Assembly (NCBI GenBank): GCA_001768565.1
Contig: MEOE01000007.1
Location: 115,500-179,499, forward strand
From: Bacteroidetes bacterium GWF2_33_16
Lineage (GTDB): Bacteria; Bacteroidota; Bacteroidia; Bacteroidales; UBA12077
Direction of reading: 5' to 3'
DNA length: 64,000 nucleotides
The position numbers and the translations under genes were made by a program. Below, piece by piece: positions 9,485 through 19,382 of this stretch. Numbering within the stretch: position 1 is the first letter of the stretch; each line of letters starts with the position of its first letter. Below the pieces are notes generated by a model. It did no database searches. It was not told the origin of the DNA and saw nothing but the letters and a program-made list of their open reading frames with translations.

Positions 9485-11038
9485 ATGGCTCAGGACGATC
9501 TATTTAAAAAGCTTATTGCACATACAAAAGAATATGGATATATTTTCCCATCAAGCGAAATTTACGATGGACTAAGTGCGGTTTATGATTATGGACAATA
9601 TGGTGTTGAATTAAAAAACAACATCAAACAATTTTGGTGGGATGCAATGGTTAAAATGCACGAAAATATTGTTGGTCTTGATTCGGCAATATTTATGCAT
9701 CCCGATATCTGGAAAGCTTCTGGTCATGTGGGTGCATTTAACGATCCGTTAATCGATAATAAAGATTCGAAAAAGCGATACCGTGCTGACGATCTGGTTG
9801 AAGAACATATTGCTAAATACCAGGCAAAAATTGATAAAGATGTTGAAAAAGGTCAGAATAAGTTTGGTGATGCTTTTAACAAAGAACAATTTCTGGCAAC
9901 TAATCCAAATGTTTTAAGAAATCAGGAAAAAATAAACGAGATAACTGCGCGCTTAACAAAAGCATTAACTTCAGATGATCTTGTTGAGCTAAAACAAATT
10001 ATTATTGATTGCGAGATTGCCGATCCAATTAGTGGTTCAAAAAACTGGACCGATGTTCGACAATTTAACCTGATGTTCGAAACCTTATTAGGTTCAACAG
10101 CCGATGGAGCAAGCAAAATATATTTACGCCCTGAAACCGCACAAGGAATTTTTGTGAATTACCTGAATGTGCAAAAATCAGGAAGAATGAAAATCCCTTT
10201 TGGAATAGCTCAGATTGGAAAAGCATTCCGTAACGAAATCGTTGCACGCCAGTTTATTTTTCGTATGCGCGAGTTTGAACAAATGGAAATGCAGTTTTTT
10301 GTAAAACCAGGAACCGAACTCGAATGGTTTGAACATTGGAAAAACCTGCGTATTAAATGGCATAAAGCAATGGGATTACCAGAAGAAAAATACCGTTTCC
10401 ACAAACACGATAAGCTGGCTCATTATGCCAATGCTGCTTTCGATATCGAATTTGAATTCCCTTTTGGATTTAAAGAACTGGAAGGAATCCATTCGCGTAC
10501 CGATTTTGATTTAAAACAACATCAGGAGTTCTCTGGTAAAAAACTACAGTTTTTTGACCCTGAAAGTGGCGAGAGCTTCATTCCTTATGTAGTGGAAACA
10601 TCTGTTGGACTCGACAGAACATTTTTGTCGGTACTTTCGGGTGCTTATTATGAAGAAGAGCTGAAGAAAGAAAATGGAGAGTCAGATACTCGCGTTGTAT
10701 TGCGCATTCCACCAGCCCTGGCTCCAATTAAATTAGCCGTTTTGCCATTGATAAAAAAAGATGGATTACCCGAAAAAGCACGCGAAATTATCGATGAGTT
10801 AAAATTTGACTTTACTTGTCAGTACGACGAAAAAGATTCGATAGGTCGACGTTACCGACGTCAGGATGCAATTGGTACGCCCTATTGCATTACTATTGAT
10901 CATGATACACTTAAAGATAATATGGTTACTATTCGCGATCGGGATACAATGGTTCAGGAACGTGTTCTGATTACGAACCTTGCACATATTGTTGATGAAA
11001 AAGTAAACATGAAAAATTTATTAAAAAAGATTTTTTAA
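9485..11038 (+). CDS. glyS: Glycine-tRNA ligase (alpha2 type)
   Basis: The protein charges tRNA-Gly with glycine. It is the dimeric eukaryote/archaea-like class II form used by Bacteroidota, not the alpha2-beta2 form of Proteobacteria. The N-terminus holds the EIYDGLSAVYDYGQYGVELK block; motif 2 is in the FRNEIVARQFIFRMREFEQM region and motif 3 in the SVGLDRTFLSVL region, with an anticodon-binding domain at the end (LAPIKLAVLPL onward). The length is 517 residues. The ATG at 9485 is chosen because the alternative TTG at 9446 sits in the promoter and would add a lysine-rich non-conserved tail. The stop overlaps the ATG of the next gene by one base (TAATG), so the polysaccharide block may be partly cotranscribed with it. 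Confidence 0.96.
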   Translation: MAQDDLFKKLIAHTKEYGYIFPSSEIYDGLSAVYDYGQYGVELKNNIKQFWWDAMVKMHENIVGLDSAIFMHPDIWKASGHVGAFNDPLIDNKDSKKRYRADDLVEEHIAKYQAKIDKDVEKGQNKFGDAFNKEQFLATNPNVLRNQEKINEITARLTKALTSDDLVELKQIIIDCEIADPISGSKNWTDVRQFNLMFETLLGSTADGASKIYLRPETAQGIFVNYLNVQKSGRMKIPFGIAQIGKAFRNEIVARQFIFRMREFEQMEMQFFVKPGTELEWFEHWKNLRIKWHKAMGLPEEKYRFHKHDKLAHYANAAFDIEFEFPFGFKELEGIHSRTDFDLKQHQEFSGKKLQFFDPESGESFIPYVVETSVGLDRTFLSVLSGAYYEEELKKENGESDTRVVLRIPPALAPIKLAVLPLIKKDGLPEKAREIIDELKFDFTCQYDEKDSIGRRYRRQDAIGTPYCITIDHDTLKDNMVTIRDRDTMVQERVLITNLAHIVDEKVNMKNLLKKIF

Positions 11039-11931
11039 TGATAAGGTTTTCCATAATAATTTGTACATATAACAGGTCTGATTACTTAAAAAAAGTATTG
11101 GAAGGAGTTAGAAAACAGGAATTTCCTAAATCTGATTTTGAATTAGTATTAGTAAACAACTCTAGTCCTGATGATACAGATGATGTATGTAGAAATTTTC
11201 AAAACGAAAACACAGATTTAAACATAACATATACAAAAGAGAAGAAACAAGGCTTATCATTTGCCCGAAATACAGGTCTTGATCTGTCTAAAGGAGAATG
11301 GGTTATTTTTATTGATGATGATGCCGAACCCGTTAAAGATTATTTAAAAAATATTAACGAATTTCTTCTAAAGCATAAGAATTGTATTGCCGCTGGAGGG
11401 AGAATTTATCCAACGTTTGAAACATCAGAACCAAAATGGATGTCGAAATTTTTACTTCCGTTGGTTTCGGCAATAGATTTGGGAAATACAGCAAAGAAAT
11501 TTCCTGCAAATAAATATCCGATAGGTGCTAATATGATTTTTAAAGCTGATGTTTTTAAGAAAATAGGTTATTTTAATACTGATCTGGGTAGAAAAGGTGA
11601 TCAATTGCTTGGTGGCGAAGAAAAGGATATCTTTATGAAACTTAGGGAGATTAGTAATAATGTTTTTTATATTCCTAATGCTGTTGTTTACCATTTTATT
11701 CCAGACAAAAGACTGCAATTGGATTTTATTAAATCAATGGCAATTAAAATAGGCGAAGCGAATCTAATAATATTCAAAGAAAAGGGATTGCATAAGTTGA
11801 TGGCATTAGAACTTTTTAAGTGGGGCGCATCCTTATTACTTTTTTTATATTACTTTTTATCATTTAATTATCAAAAGGGAATAATGATATTAAAGTTTCG
11901 TTATTGGGTAAATAAAGGTATTTTACATTAA
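11038..11931 (+). CDS. Family 2 glycosyltransferase
   Basis: This is a 297-residue GT-A enzyme. The N-terminus FSIIICTYNRSDYLKKVLEG is the canonical nucleotide-sugar start of GT2, a VNNSSPDDTDDV segment follows, and the metal-binding IDDDAEP (D93-D95) is intact. LGGEEKDIFMKL supplies the downstream ED-type acceptor motif. The C-terminal 50 residues contain a hydrophobic stretch (ALELFKWGASLLLFLYYFL) that could anchor the protein to the inner membrane. The enzyme should add one sugar to a lipid-linked glycan. Donor and acceptor cannot be told from sequence. It is the first gene of the 11.0-18.1 kb polysaccharide block. Confidence 0.85.
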   Translation: MIRFSIIICTYNRSDYLKKVLEGVRKQEFPKSDFELVLVNNSSPDDTDDVCRNFQNENTDLNITYTKEKKQGLSFARNTGLDLSKGEWVIFIDDDAEPVKDYLKNINEFLLKHKNCIAAGGRIYPTFETSEPKWMSKFLLPLVSAIDLGNTAKKFPANKYPIGANMIFKADVFKKIGYFNTDLGRKGDQLLGGEEKDIFMKLREISNNVFYIPNAVVYHFIPDKRLQLDFIKSMAIKIGEANLIIFKEKGLHKLMALELFKWGASLLLFLYYFLSFNYQKGIMILKFRYWVNKGILH

Positions 11932-11954
11932 ACTAATCTAAAAATTTAGACTTG

Positions 11955-12839
11955 ATGGTTGTTTTGCTATCGCTTCAATTATTTCTTGATAATCTGATAA
12001 AAACTTTATTATCGCTTATTAAGATTATTCTATTAAGCAAATGGAATATTACTATTAAAATGAAACGCCAATCCAGAGATTGTATTATTCTGGGAAATGG
12101 GCCATCTCTTAATAATGTTTTGGAAAAAGAAATCGATATCTTACTAGGCAAAGATTTATTATGTGTTAACTACTTTGTGCTTTCAAAATTTTATAAGATA
12201 CTCAAACCAACATATTATGTTATAAATGCACCTGAGCTATGGAATAAAAATGCAATAGAAAAGATTAAAGAAGATAGCGAGAAACTTTTTCGAAGTATTG
12301 GCGAAGAAACAAATTGGGAATTAACTCTTTTTATACCTTTTAGTGCAAATACGAACAAAAAATGGCTAAGCGATTTAGGTTCCAACAAAAACATTTGCAT
12401 TAGCTATTATAATCCAACTCCAATCGATGGTTTCGAGTGCACAAATAGTTTTTTCTTTAAATATGGTTTTGGAATGCCACGACCTCACAACGTGATAATT
12501 CCATCATTAATTTTCACTATACGAATGCGTTACCAAAATATTTATCTGCTTGGTGTTGATCATTCGTGGTTAAAAGAAATTACGGTTGATAATGATAATA
12601 ATGTACTAATTAACCAAAAACATTTTTACGATACACAAACTTCTGTTCCTCAAACAATGCATAAAAAGGGAATTGGACAGCGACGGTTACACGAAGTTTT
12701 GCAAAAGTTTGTTTATTCTTTTAAGGGATATTTCGATATTAAAAACTTTGCATTAAGGCAAAAAGTTACTATTTATAATTGTACACCAGACTCATATATT
12801 GATGCATTTGAGAAAAAAAGGCTAGACCAGATAAACTGA
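11955..12839 (+). CDS. GNGPSL-motif protein, sialyltransferase (GT42)- or MptE-like
   Basis: The 294-residue protein has ILGNGPSL at about residues 45-52, then CVNYF, and a distal IYLLGVDHSW segment. The same order (AGNGPSL, an asparagine-containing loop, xYLxGxDF, CPNS near the end) is seen in GT42 sialyltransferases such as Campylobacter CstII, and the GNGPSL motif also occurs in DUF115/MptE-like proteins of glycan loci. Here TIYNCTPDSYIDAF sits where CstII has CPNS. An N-terminal hydrophobic patch (residues 2-25) may attach it to the membrane. A TTG lies 3 bp upstream, but the ATG at 11955 is preferred. I infer a glycan-modifying transferase. It may not use sialic acid: no neuA or neuB is nearby. 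Confidence 0.55.
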   Translation: MVVLLSLQLFLDNLIKTLLSLIKIILLSKWNITIKMKRQSRDCIILGNGPSLNNVLEKEIDILLGKDLLCVNYFVLSKFYKILKPTYYVINAPELWNKNAIEKIKEDSEKLFRSIGEETNWELTLFIPFSANTNKKWLSDLGSNKNICISYYNPTPIDGFECTNSFFFKYGFGMPRPHNVIIPSLIFTIRMRYQNIYLLGVDHSWLKEITVDNDNNVLINQKHFYDTQTSVPQTMHKKGIGQRRLHEVLQKFVYSFKGYFDIKNFALRQKVTIYNCTPDSYIDAFEKKRLDQIN

Positions 12840-12968
12840 TGAGTTTGAATTATTGTAAACGGCATGCTGTTTAATCTCTTGGTTTACATTTGAATAGAAC
12901 AAGATCAAGAATACTAATTATAAATTATTAAATCTTCTCGCAAATATCGAGTTTTTTAAATTCCAGAT

Positions 12969-14012
12969 ATGAAAAAAATAGCAAACAAGATAATAGGATT
13001 TATTATTGATAAAGTGAAACGAAACAGATTTGTTCAATCTCTTTTCGAATCTCCAATAAATGTAAACTCATATCCACGATTAGGCGAGTTTATTGATTCG
13101 TTTGGCAATAGATTTATCCTTTATAAGAATTTGCGCAATAAAATTAAACCCGGCTGGGAGAGTATGTACAATAGTTCTTCAATACTTATTGTAAATAACG
13201 AAATAATTACTAAAAGAGCAAACGAGGGAAGAATTGCTGTTGAAAAGATATTGCCTATTATTCAGACCTTTTTATTGGGTTTACAAGATAAAAAAGTATT
13301 AGAAATTGGCTGTAATCTGGGAGCGGCTTCTTATGCTTTGGCTGAGCTTGGAGCCAAAGATGTTTTAGGATCTGAATTTTCTGGATATAAGGTCGATTCA
13401 TTAGGTACAGGCGAAGCCGAAGTTATAAATCAAGAGCTAAAATTAAACAGAGAAAAAATAGCAGAGTTATTTAAAAAAAAATCTCGTGTTAATTTTATTG
13501 ATGATGATATTTGTAATTCAAAATTACCTTCCAGTAACTTTGATCTTATCTGTAGCTGGGATGTGCTTGAGCATTTACAAAATCCTGAATCGGCTTTTCA
13601 AAACATTGCACGACTTCTTAGTGATGGCGGTATTGCGATAAATGAATACAATCCTTTCTTTAGTTTAAATGGAGGACATAGTTTATGTACCTTAGATTTT
13701 TTATGGGGGCATGCCAGAATTAATAACAACGATTTTTATAAATATCTAACAGAATTCAGACCAAAAGAAGTTGAAAAAGCATTCTCCTTTTTTAAAGATG
13801 GACTTAATAGAATGACAATTAATGATTTAATAAAATATAGTAATAATGCAGGTTTAGAAATACTATCTTTATTTATGTTTACTAAAGAGCAACATGTAAG
13901 AATGCTTACTAACGACATTTTAAATCAGTGTCAAAATCTATATCATAATTTACAGGCAGTTGATTTAGTAAATCCAAGAATAATTGTGGTTCATAGAAAA
14001 AGGAAAATATAA
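12969..14012 (+). CDS. SAM-dependent methyltransferase of the polysaccharide block
   Basis: A class I methyltransferase domain starts near residue 110: motif I is VLEIGCNLGAASYALAELGA, motif II an acidic SEFSGYKVD, and the post-motif FDLICSWDVLEHLQNPESAF carries the usual (D/W)VLEH signature. The first 100 residues are an extra helical region, and the last 100 differ from simple UbiE-type enzymes. It probably methylates a sugar or a lipid-linked glycan, judging by its position between a transferase and a flippase; this is inference from context. The 129-bp gap before it shows no promoter I would defend. The length is 347 residues. Confidence 0.75.
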   Translation: MKKIANKIIGFIIDKVKRNRFVQSLFESPINVNSYPRLGEFIDSFGNRFILYKNLRNKIKPGWESMYNSSSILIVNNEIITKRANEGRIAVEKILPIIQTFLLGLQDKKVLEIGCNLGAASYALAELGAKDVLGSEFSGYKVDSLGTGEAEVINQELKLNREKIAELFKKKSRVNFIDDDICNSKLPSSNFDLICSWDVLEHLQNPESAFQNIARLLSDGGIAINEYNPFFSLNGGHSLCTLDFLWGHARINNNDFYKYLTEFRPKEVEKAFSFFKDGLNRMTINDLIKYSNNAGLEILSLFMFTKEQHVRMLTNDILNQCQNLYHNLQAVDLVNPRIIVVHRKRKI

Positions 14013-14066
14013 GACATTACACCAAATAACTAAAAACTAAATAAAAGGTTTAACAGAAAAATTTTA

Positions 14067-15554
14067 ATGGGAGTTATTGCAAAACAATCTATAAAGGGAT
14101 CCATACTTATTTATATAGCTATAGTTATTGGCTTTATAAATACAGGTTTAATCTTTCCCAAAGTACTGAATACCGAACAAATAGGGTTGTTAAATATTCT
14201 TATTTCTTATGTAACAATTATAAGCCAATTCGGAAATCTTGGATTTACAAGTACAATAATTAAGTTTTTCCCCTATTTTAAAAATAAAGACAAGTTTCAT
14301 AATGGATTCTTAAAATTAATAACAATTGTTTCTTTTTTGGGATTTCTAATTTCAGTGGGTATATTTTTTATTATCAAATCATTTCTAATAAAAACGGGGA
14401 CAGAAAAATCGATTTTATTTTTTGAATATATTTATTTAATTATTCCATTAGTATTTTTTACTATTTACTTTAATGCCTATGATGCATATTATAGGGCTCA
14501 TTTAAATTCGGTTCCGGGTATTTTTTATAAAGAATTCGGTGTTAGAATTTTGGTTTTAGTCTTTATTCTTTTGTTTTATTTTAAAATAATTGATTTTAGA
14601 GGATTTGTTCTTCTTTATGTTTTAGCAAACTCAATGCCTGCAATAGGAATAATGTTTTCATTAGTTAAGTTTAATGAGTTTAGGTTTGGTAATAAGGAGA
14701 TTAGGATTAAAAAGGCATTGAAAAGAGCCATGATTAGTGTTAGTCTTTATAGCATAATTTCAAGTTTTTCTGGTGTTATATTAATTAGTGTCGATAGAAT
14801 AATGCTGGAAAGATTTAATGGACTGTCTGATGTAGGTATTTATAGTATTGCTTTTTTCTTTTCATCGCTGGTGGCAATTACTGCCCGGCCAATTTCTCTA
14901 ATTTCAGGAGCTGTTATTGCTGATTTTTGGAAAAAGAAAAACCTTGGCAAAATCTCAGAGCTATATGAGACTACTGCAATTAATCAATTCGCTATCGGAG
15001 TTTTAGTTTTAATAGGTATTTGGGCTAATATTCATACGGTTTTTCAAATTCTACCACATGAATATCTGGTGGCTAAATACGTTATATTATTGCTTGGCCT
15101 CTCTCATCTAATAGATATGCTATCTGGATCATCGGTAAATATTCTGGCATTATCAAAGTATTATCGCTATCATACATACTTTATGATCTTTTTTATTGTT
15201 ATTGCCATAATATCAAATTGGATTTTAATACCTATATATGGAATTATGGGGGCTGCAATAGGATCACTAATCTCAAAATTATTTTATAGTATTATCCGAT
15301 GTATTTTCCTATATATAAAATTCAATTTGTTCCCATATAGTTTTAAGTTCATAGTTGTTGTAATTGTTGGCTTTGTCACCTATTTTATGTCTAGATTACT
15401 TTTTATAATGGATAATATGTACATTGATTTCTTGTTAAGAAGTTCAATTATAACAATTATCTATCTTTTATTAATTTATATATTTAAAGTCTCAAAAGAG
15501 ATAAATTATAAGGTTGATGATATTATTAGATTTATAAAACCAAATTTTAAATAA
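14067..15554 (+). CDS. Polysaccharide flippase (Wzx/MATE-like)
   Basis: The 495-residue protein is an integral membrane protein with about 12-14 predicted helices. The N-terminal segment (KQSIKGSILIYIAIVIGFIN) and the FPKVLNTEQIGLLNILISY loop are typical of Wzx-type lipid-linked oligosaccharide flippases, as is the VDRIMLERF segment in the middle. It should move a completed, undecaprenyl-linked glycan unit to the periplasmic face. It is the only export function in this block; no Wzy-type polymerase or Wza/Wzc is visible, so polymerisation and export genes would lie elsewhere. Its base composition is very A/T-rich compared with the flanking housekeeping genes, as is common for surface-glycan genes. 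Confidence 0.82.
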   Translation: MGVIAKQSIKGSILIYIAIVIGFINTGLIFPKVLNTEQIGLLNILISYVTIISQFGNLGFTSTIIKFFPYFKNKDKFHNGFLKLITIVSFLGFLISVGIFFIIKSFLIKTGTEKSILFFEYIYLIIPLVFFTIYFNAYDAYYRAHLNSVPGIFYKEFGVRILVLVFILLFYFKIIDFRGFVLLYVLANSMPAIGIMFSLVKFNEFRFGNKEIRIKKALKRAMISVSLYSIISSFSGVILISVDRIMLERFNGLSDVGIYSIAFFFSSLVAITARPISLISGAVIADFWKKKNLGKISELYETTAINQFAIGVLVLIGIWANIHTVFQILPHEYLVAKYVILLLGLSHLIDMLSGSSVNILALSKYYRYHTYFMIFFIVIAIISNWILIPIYGIMGAAIGSLISKLFYSIIRCIFLYIKFNLFPYSFKFIVVVIVGFVTYFMSRLLFIMDNMYIDFLLRSSIITIIYLLLIYIFKVSKEINYKVDDIIRFIKPNFK

Positions 15555-15571
15555 TTTAAAATACGCCCGTC

Positions 15572-18148
15572 ATGAAAAATCCAGTATTTAATAAATTAAT
15601 AGTACATATTTCAATTGTATTCATTTTCTTATTGTTATCATTTATTTATAATTCTCCAATTCTCGAAAAAAAAGAAATCTTTCAGAGCGATCATGCAAAC
15701 TACCAAGGTGTAGCTAAAGAAATAATTGACTTCGAATCAAAAGGAGAAGAAACGCAGTGGACAAACTCAATATTTGGTGGAATGCCTGCTTATTTAATTA
15801 AAAGCACCTCGAAATCAATTATTTTACATGTTCACAAACTATTTACCTTAAATAACTTCAAGCCGGTTTCTTATGTGTTTTTATATTTAATTGGAGCGTA
15901 TATTGCCTTTCTATTATTTGGAATAAATCCATGGATAAGCTTTATAGGTGCAGTTGCATTTGCTTTTTCATCGTATAATTTTATAATTATTGCTGCGGGT
16001 CATAATACCAAAGCTATGGCTATTGGGTATTTATTTCCAATTATTGCGGGTATTTATGCTAGTTACAATGGACGACATTTACTTGGAGCAATAATAGTAG
16101 CTTTGTTTCTTGCTCTGCAACTATTTATTAATCACCTTCAAATTACTTACTATACCTTACTTATTGCTTTAATTTATGGTTTAGTAGAACTAATTTATGC
16201 TATTAAAGAAAAAGCTTATTTGCCATTTCTAAAGGCAACTGGAGTATTAATTATTGCAGCTATATTAGCTCTTGGCAGTAATTTTGGTCAGATTTGGACA
16301 ACATATGAATATGGCAAATACTCTATTCGTGGAAAATCAGAGTTAACACATGACCAGGAAAACAAAACTTCTGGTCTCGATAAAGATTATGCAACAGCCT
16401 GGAGTTATGGAATTGACGAGACCTTAACGCTGCTAATTCCAAATTTCAAGGGAGGTTCATCAGGAGGTGAAGTTGGCAAAAACTCTGCATCATACGAATT
16501 TTTTAAGAGTGTTCAAGGCGAACGATATGCAAGCCAGGTAATTAAACAACTGCCATTGTATTGGGGTAGTCAACCTTTTACTTCCGGACCAGTATATGTG
16601 GGAGCAATTATTGTTTTCTTATTTGTTTTTGGTTTGTTTGTTGTCGATCGCAAAACAAAATGGTGGCTGGTTTCTGCTACAGTTCTTTCAATCGTATTAG
16701 CATGGGGAAATAATATAAAAACAGGTGATTTATTCTTTTTTCTTGGTATAGGGTTTTTAATCTATACTGTTATTGAATACTTGAAAACCAAAAAAATTAA
16801 TTACTTTTTGTCTTCTATCTTTATAATATTTTTTGTTCTAAAATTTTTTATTTCAGAAAGTTTTTACAACTATCCTTTTAATTATTTTGTTCTTGATTAT
16901 CTTCCCGGTTATAATAAATTCCGTACTGTTTCCATGATCCTTGTAATTGCTCAGGTAACAATGCCTTTGTTAGCAATTCTGGCATTAAAAAAGATATTTG
17001 ATGGCTCAGTACAAAACCAACAATTAGTAAAAATACTTAAAAACTCACTTTATATTGTTGGTGGTATTTGCTTATTCTTTGCATTATTGCCTGGTTTATT
17101 TTTTAGTTTTACCGGAGTATCAGATCAAACTTATATCCAGCAAGGTGCTCAAGCCTTTGTCGATGCCTTGCGCGATGACAGAAAAGGGTTGTTGCGAATG
17201 GATGCTATAAGATCTCTTATCTATATTTTGCTTGCTACAGGTGTCCTTTTTGCATTTATTAAAAAGAAAATTAAAAGCAATGTCTTTATAATTTCATTAG
17301 TCATGCTTATTCTGGTTGATCTTTGGATGGTTGATAAACGATATTTTAACAACGATAATTTTGTTAGTAAAAAGCAAGCAAATGAACCTTTTCAGATGAC
17401 TCAGGCAGATATGCAGATACTTCAGGATAAAGATCCCAATTTCAGGGTGCTTAATGTAAGTGTGAATACTTTTAATAATGCAAGTACAGCGTATTTCCAC
17501 AAATCAATAGGAGGGTATCATGGAGCAAAAATGAAACGCTATCAGGAACTAATTGATTTTCATATTATGAAAAACAATATGGATGTTTTAAACATGCTTA
17601 ATACAAAATATTTTATCGTTCCTGATGATAAAGGACAACCGATTGCCCGAATGAATCCAGGTGCTTTAGGTAATGCATGGTTTGTTGAGAATTATCGAAT
17701 TGTTCCAAATGCCGATGCTGAAATAGAAGCCTTGTCCGACTTTGATCCAGCTAAAGAAGCGATAATAGATCAGCGCTATGATGACTTTGTGGCTGGTAAA
17801 AACTTTGGTCTGGATTCTAGTTCCTATCTTAAGCTCATCAGTTATAAACCAAATCAATTAGTATATTCTACAAATTGCAAAGCAGAGCAGCTAGCTGTTT
17901 TTTCTGAGATATATTACCCAAAAGGATGGAATGCTTTTATTGATGGCAATCTTGCACCTCATTTTAGTGTAAACTATGTATTGCGGGCTATGGTTGTTCC
18001 TGCAGGGCAGCACGAAATCGAATTCAGATTCGAACCAAGGTCCTATTTTATTGGTAACAAAGTTTCTTTGGCAAGTTCAATAATCTTGCTCCTAGGAGTA
18101 TTACTGATTTTAGGGAGAGAAATAGCAATCTATCTAAAGAAAGACTGA
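15572..18148 (+). CDS. YfhO-family membrane protein (GT-C-like)
   Basis: This 858-residue protein has a first helix near the N-terminus, a large periplasmic loop with QSDHANYQG (an acidic motif like the catalytic loop of GT-C enzymes), 11-13 helices, and a C-terminal soluble region (about 610-820) ending in one last helix and a lysine tail. The layout and the DHANYQGVAKE and GGMPAYL segments match Bacteroidota YfhO-like proteins. Firmicute YfhO glycosylates teichoic acid, so a polyprenyl-sugar-dependent transferase is plausible, but the activity is unproven in this phylum. Its position, 18 bp after the flippase, fits late glycan decoration. It closes the polysaccharide block; a new promoter lies just downstream. 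Confidence 0.7.
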   Translation: MKNPVFNKLIVHISIVFIFLLLSFIYNSPILEKKEIFQSDHANYQGVAKEIIDFESKGEETQWTNSIFGGMPAYLIKSTSKSIILHVHKLFTLNNFKPVSYVFLYLIGAYIAFLLFGINPWISFIGAVAFAFSSYNFIIIAAGHNTKAMAIGYLFPIIAGIYASYNGRHLLGAIIVALFLALQLFINHLQITYYTLLIALIYGLVELIYAIKEKAYLPFLKATGVLIIAAILALGSNFGQIWTTYEYGKYSIRGKSELTHDQENKTSGLDKDYATAWSYGIDETLTLLIPNFKGGSSGGEVGKNSASYEFFKSVQGERYASQVIKQLPLYWGSQPFTSGPVYVGAIIVFLFVFGLFVVDRKTKWWLVSATVLSIVLAWGNNIKTGDLFFFLGIGFLIYTVIEYLKTKKINYFLSSIFIIFFVLKFFISESFYNYPFNYFVLDYLPGYNKFRTVSMILVIAQVTMPLLAILALKKIFDGSVQNQQLVKILKNSLYIVGGICLFFALLPGLFFSFTGVSDQTYIQQGAQAFVDALRDDRKGLLRMDAIRSLIYILLATGVLFAFIKKKIKSNVFIISLVMLILVDLWMVDKRYFNNDNFVSKKQANEPFQMTQADMQILQDKDPNFRVLNVSVNTFNNASTAYFHKSIGGYHGAKMKRYQELIDFHIMKNNMDVLNMLNTKYFIVPDDKGQPIARMNPGALGNAWFVENYRIVPNADAEIEALSDFDPAKEAIIDQRYDDFVAGKNFGLDSSSYLKLISYKPNQLVYSTNCKAEQLAVFSEIYYPKGWNAFIDGNLAPHFSVNYVLRAMVVPAGQHEIEFRFEPRSYFIGNKVSLASSIILLLGVLLILGREIAIYLKKD

Positions 18149-18156
18149 ATAAAGTA

Positions 18157-18188
18157 TTGATTTAAGATTTCAATTATTTGTATATTAG
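18157..18188 (+). promoter_or_regulatory. Probable promoter of the ftsX operon
   Basis: TTG at 18157-18159, a 21-bp spacer and TATATTAG at 18181-18188 match the phylum consensus in all but one base of the -7 box. The predicted RNA start lies about 15 nt before the ftsX ATG. Confidence 0.55.
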
Positions 18189-18208
18189 CACGATTATTTA
18201 AAAACATA

Positions 18209-19087
18209 ATGGCAAAAAAAGAAACAGCAGTAACTAAATGGCGGTTAAGGAGTTCGTATTTTACTTCTATTATAAGTATTTCGTTAGTTCTGTTTATGTT
18301 GGGATTATTAGGAATGCTTGTACTTAATGCACAAAAGCTTTCAGAGTATGTTAAAGAGAATATCGGTTTTTCAATCATTTTAAAAGAAAATGTTAAAGAA
18401 GTAGATGTTAGACTTCTACAGAAAAATCTCGATGCTTCAGTTTTTGTAAGATCAACTAAATATATTACAAAAGAGGAGGCTGCAAATGAATTGCAAAAAG
18501 AGTTAGGAGAAGATTTTATTGAGTTTTTAGGTTATAATCCATTGCTTGCATCTATTGAAGTTCATATGGTTGCAGAGTATGCCAATGCCGACAGTATCTC
18601 TGTTATTGAAAAGAAATTTCAACAATACGACCAGATTAAAGAAGTTTTTTATCAAAAGTCATTGGTAAATCTGGTAAATGAGAATGTTCGGAAAATAAGC
18701 ATCATAATACTTGGATTTAGTGGCTTGCTTTTCTTTATAGCAATAGCATTAATTAATAACACCATTCGTTTATCAGTATATTCAAAACGATTTATCATTA
18801 ATACCATGCAACTGGTAGGAGCAACCAGAGGTTTTATTCGCAGGCCATTTCTTTATAAAAGTGCCATGCATGGAATAATTGCTGCTATTATAGCAATTGG
18901 ATTGCTTGTTGGCGTTCTTTATGTTGCCCAAAAGGAATTTAAAGAAATAATTAGTTTTCAGGATATCGAAATAGTTGGAAGTCTTTTTATAGGTGTTCTC
19001 GCTATTGGTATAGTGATTAACTGGATTTCAACATTCTTTGCGGTTTCTAAATACTTACGAATACATACAGACAAATTATATTACTAA
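18209..19087 (+). CDS. ftsX: Cell division permease FtsX
   Basis: FtsX pairs with the ATPase FtsE to activate peptidoglycan hydrolases at the septum. The 292-residue protein has the family layout: one N-terminal helix (about 23-45), a periplasmic domain with the KYITKEEAANELQKELGEDF segment, and three C-terminal helices (about 168-188, 218-242, 255-280). The segment NTMQLVGATRGFIRRPFL is the typical coupling loop of the FtsX permease domain. It leads an operon of closely spaced genes (15-64 bp gaps) with DUF3098, uppP, truB and queA, an order conserved in Bacteroidota; ftsE is not here, which is usual for the phylum. Confidence 0.93.
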   Translation: MAKKETAVTKWRLRSSYFTSIISISLVLFMLGLLGMLVLNAQKLSEYVKENIGFSIILKENVKEVDVRLLQKNLDASVFVRSTKYITKEEAANELQKELGEDFIEFLGYNPLLASIEVHMVAEYANADSISVIEKKFQQYDQIKEVFYQKSLVNLVNENVRKISIIILGFSGLLFFIAIALINNTIRLSVYSKRFIINTMQLVGATRGFIRRPFLYKSAMHGIIAAIIAIGLLVGVLYVAQKEFKEIISFQDIEIVGSLFIGVLAIGIVINWISTFFAVSKYLRIHTDKLYY

Positions 19088-19102
19088 TTAAATAGTTCAA
19101 AC

Positions 19103-19366
19103 ATGTCGAAAAAAATTAAATCGGATGAAAAAAAGCTTGACTTTGCTCTTGGTCGAGAGAATTATATTCTGCTATTAATCGGATTTGCTATTATAATAGT
19201 TGGTTTTCTATTAATGATTGGTGGCAAAGCCGAAAATCCGAACGAATTTAACGAGGAAATTTTCAGCTTCCGAAGAATTACACTTGCCCCAATAATTGTC
19301 TTGTTTGGCTTTGTCTTCGAGATTTATGCCATCATGAAAAAACCAAAAGCAGAAAAAGAAGAATAA
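19103..19366 (+). CDS. DUF3098 small membrane protein
   Basis: The 87-residue protein has two hydrophobic helices (about 19-40 and 55-76) separated by a short polar loop with GGKAENPNEFNEEIFSFRR, and ends with a charged lysine/glutamate tail. This is the DUF3098 pattern, restricted to Bacteroidota and found next to ftsX. No biochemical function is known to me; constant linkage with ftsX and uppP suggests a role in envelope growth or division. It lies 15 bp after ftsX and 16 bp before uppP. Confidence 0.85.
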   Translation: MSKKIKSDEKKLDFALGRENYILLLIGFAIIIVGFLLMIGGKAENPNEFNEEIFSFRRITLAPIIVLFGFVFEIYAIMKKPKAEKEE

Positions 19367-19382
19367 TCAGTAAACAAATTAT

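Noticed and set aside
12840..12968. Possible tRNA or regulatory RNA in the gap before the methyltransferase
   Set aside because: Only a weak stem (GTAAAC/GTTTAC) is visible; there is no cloverleaf, T loop or promoter.
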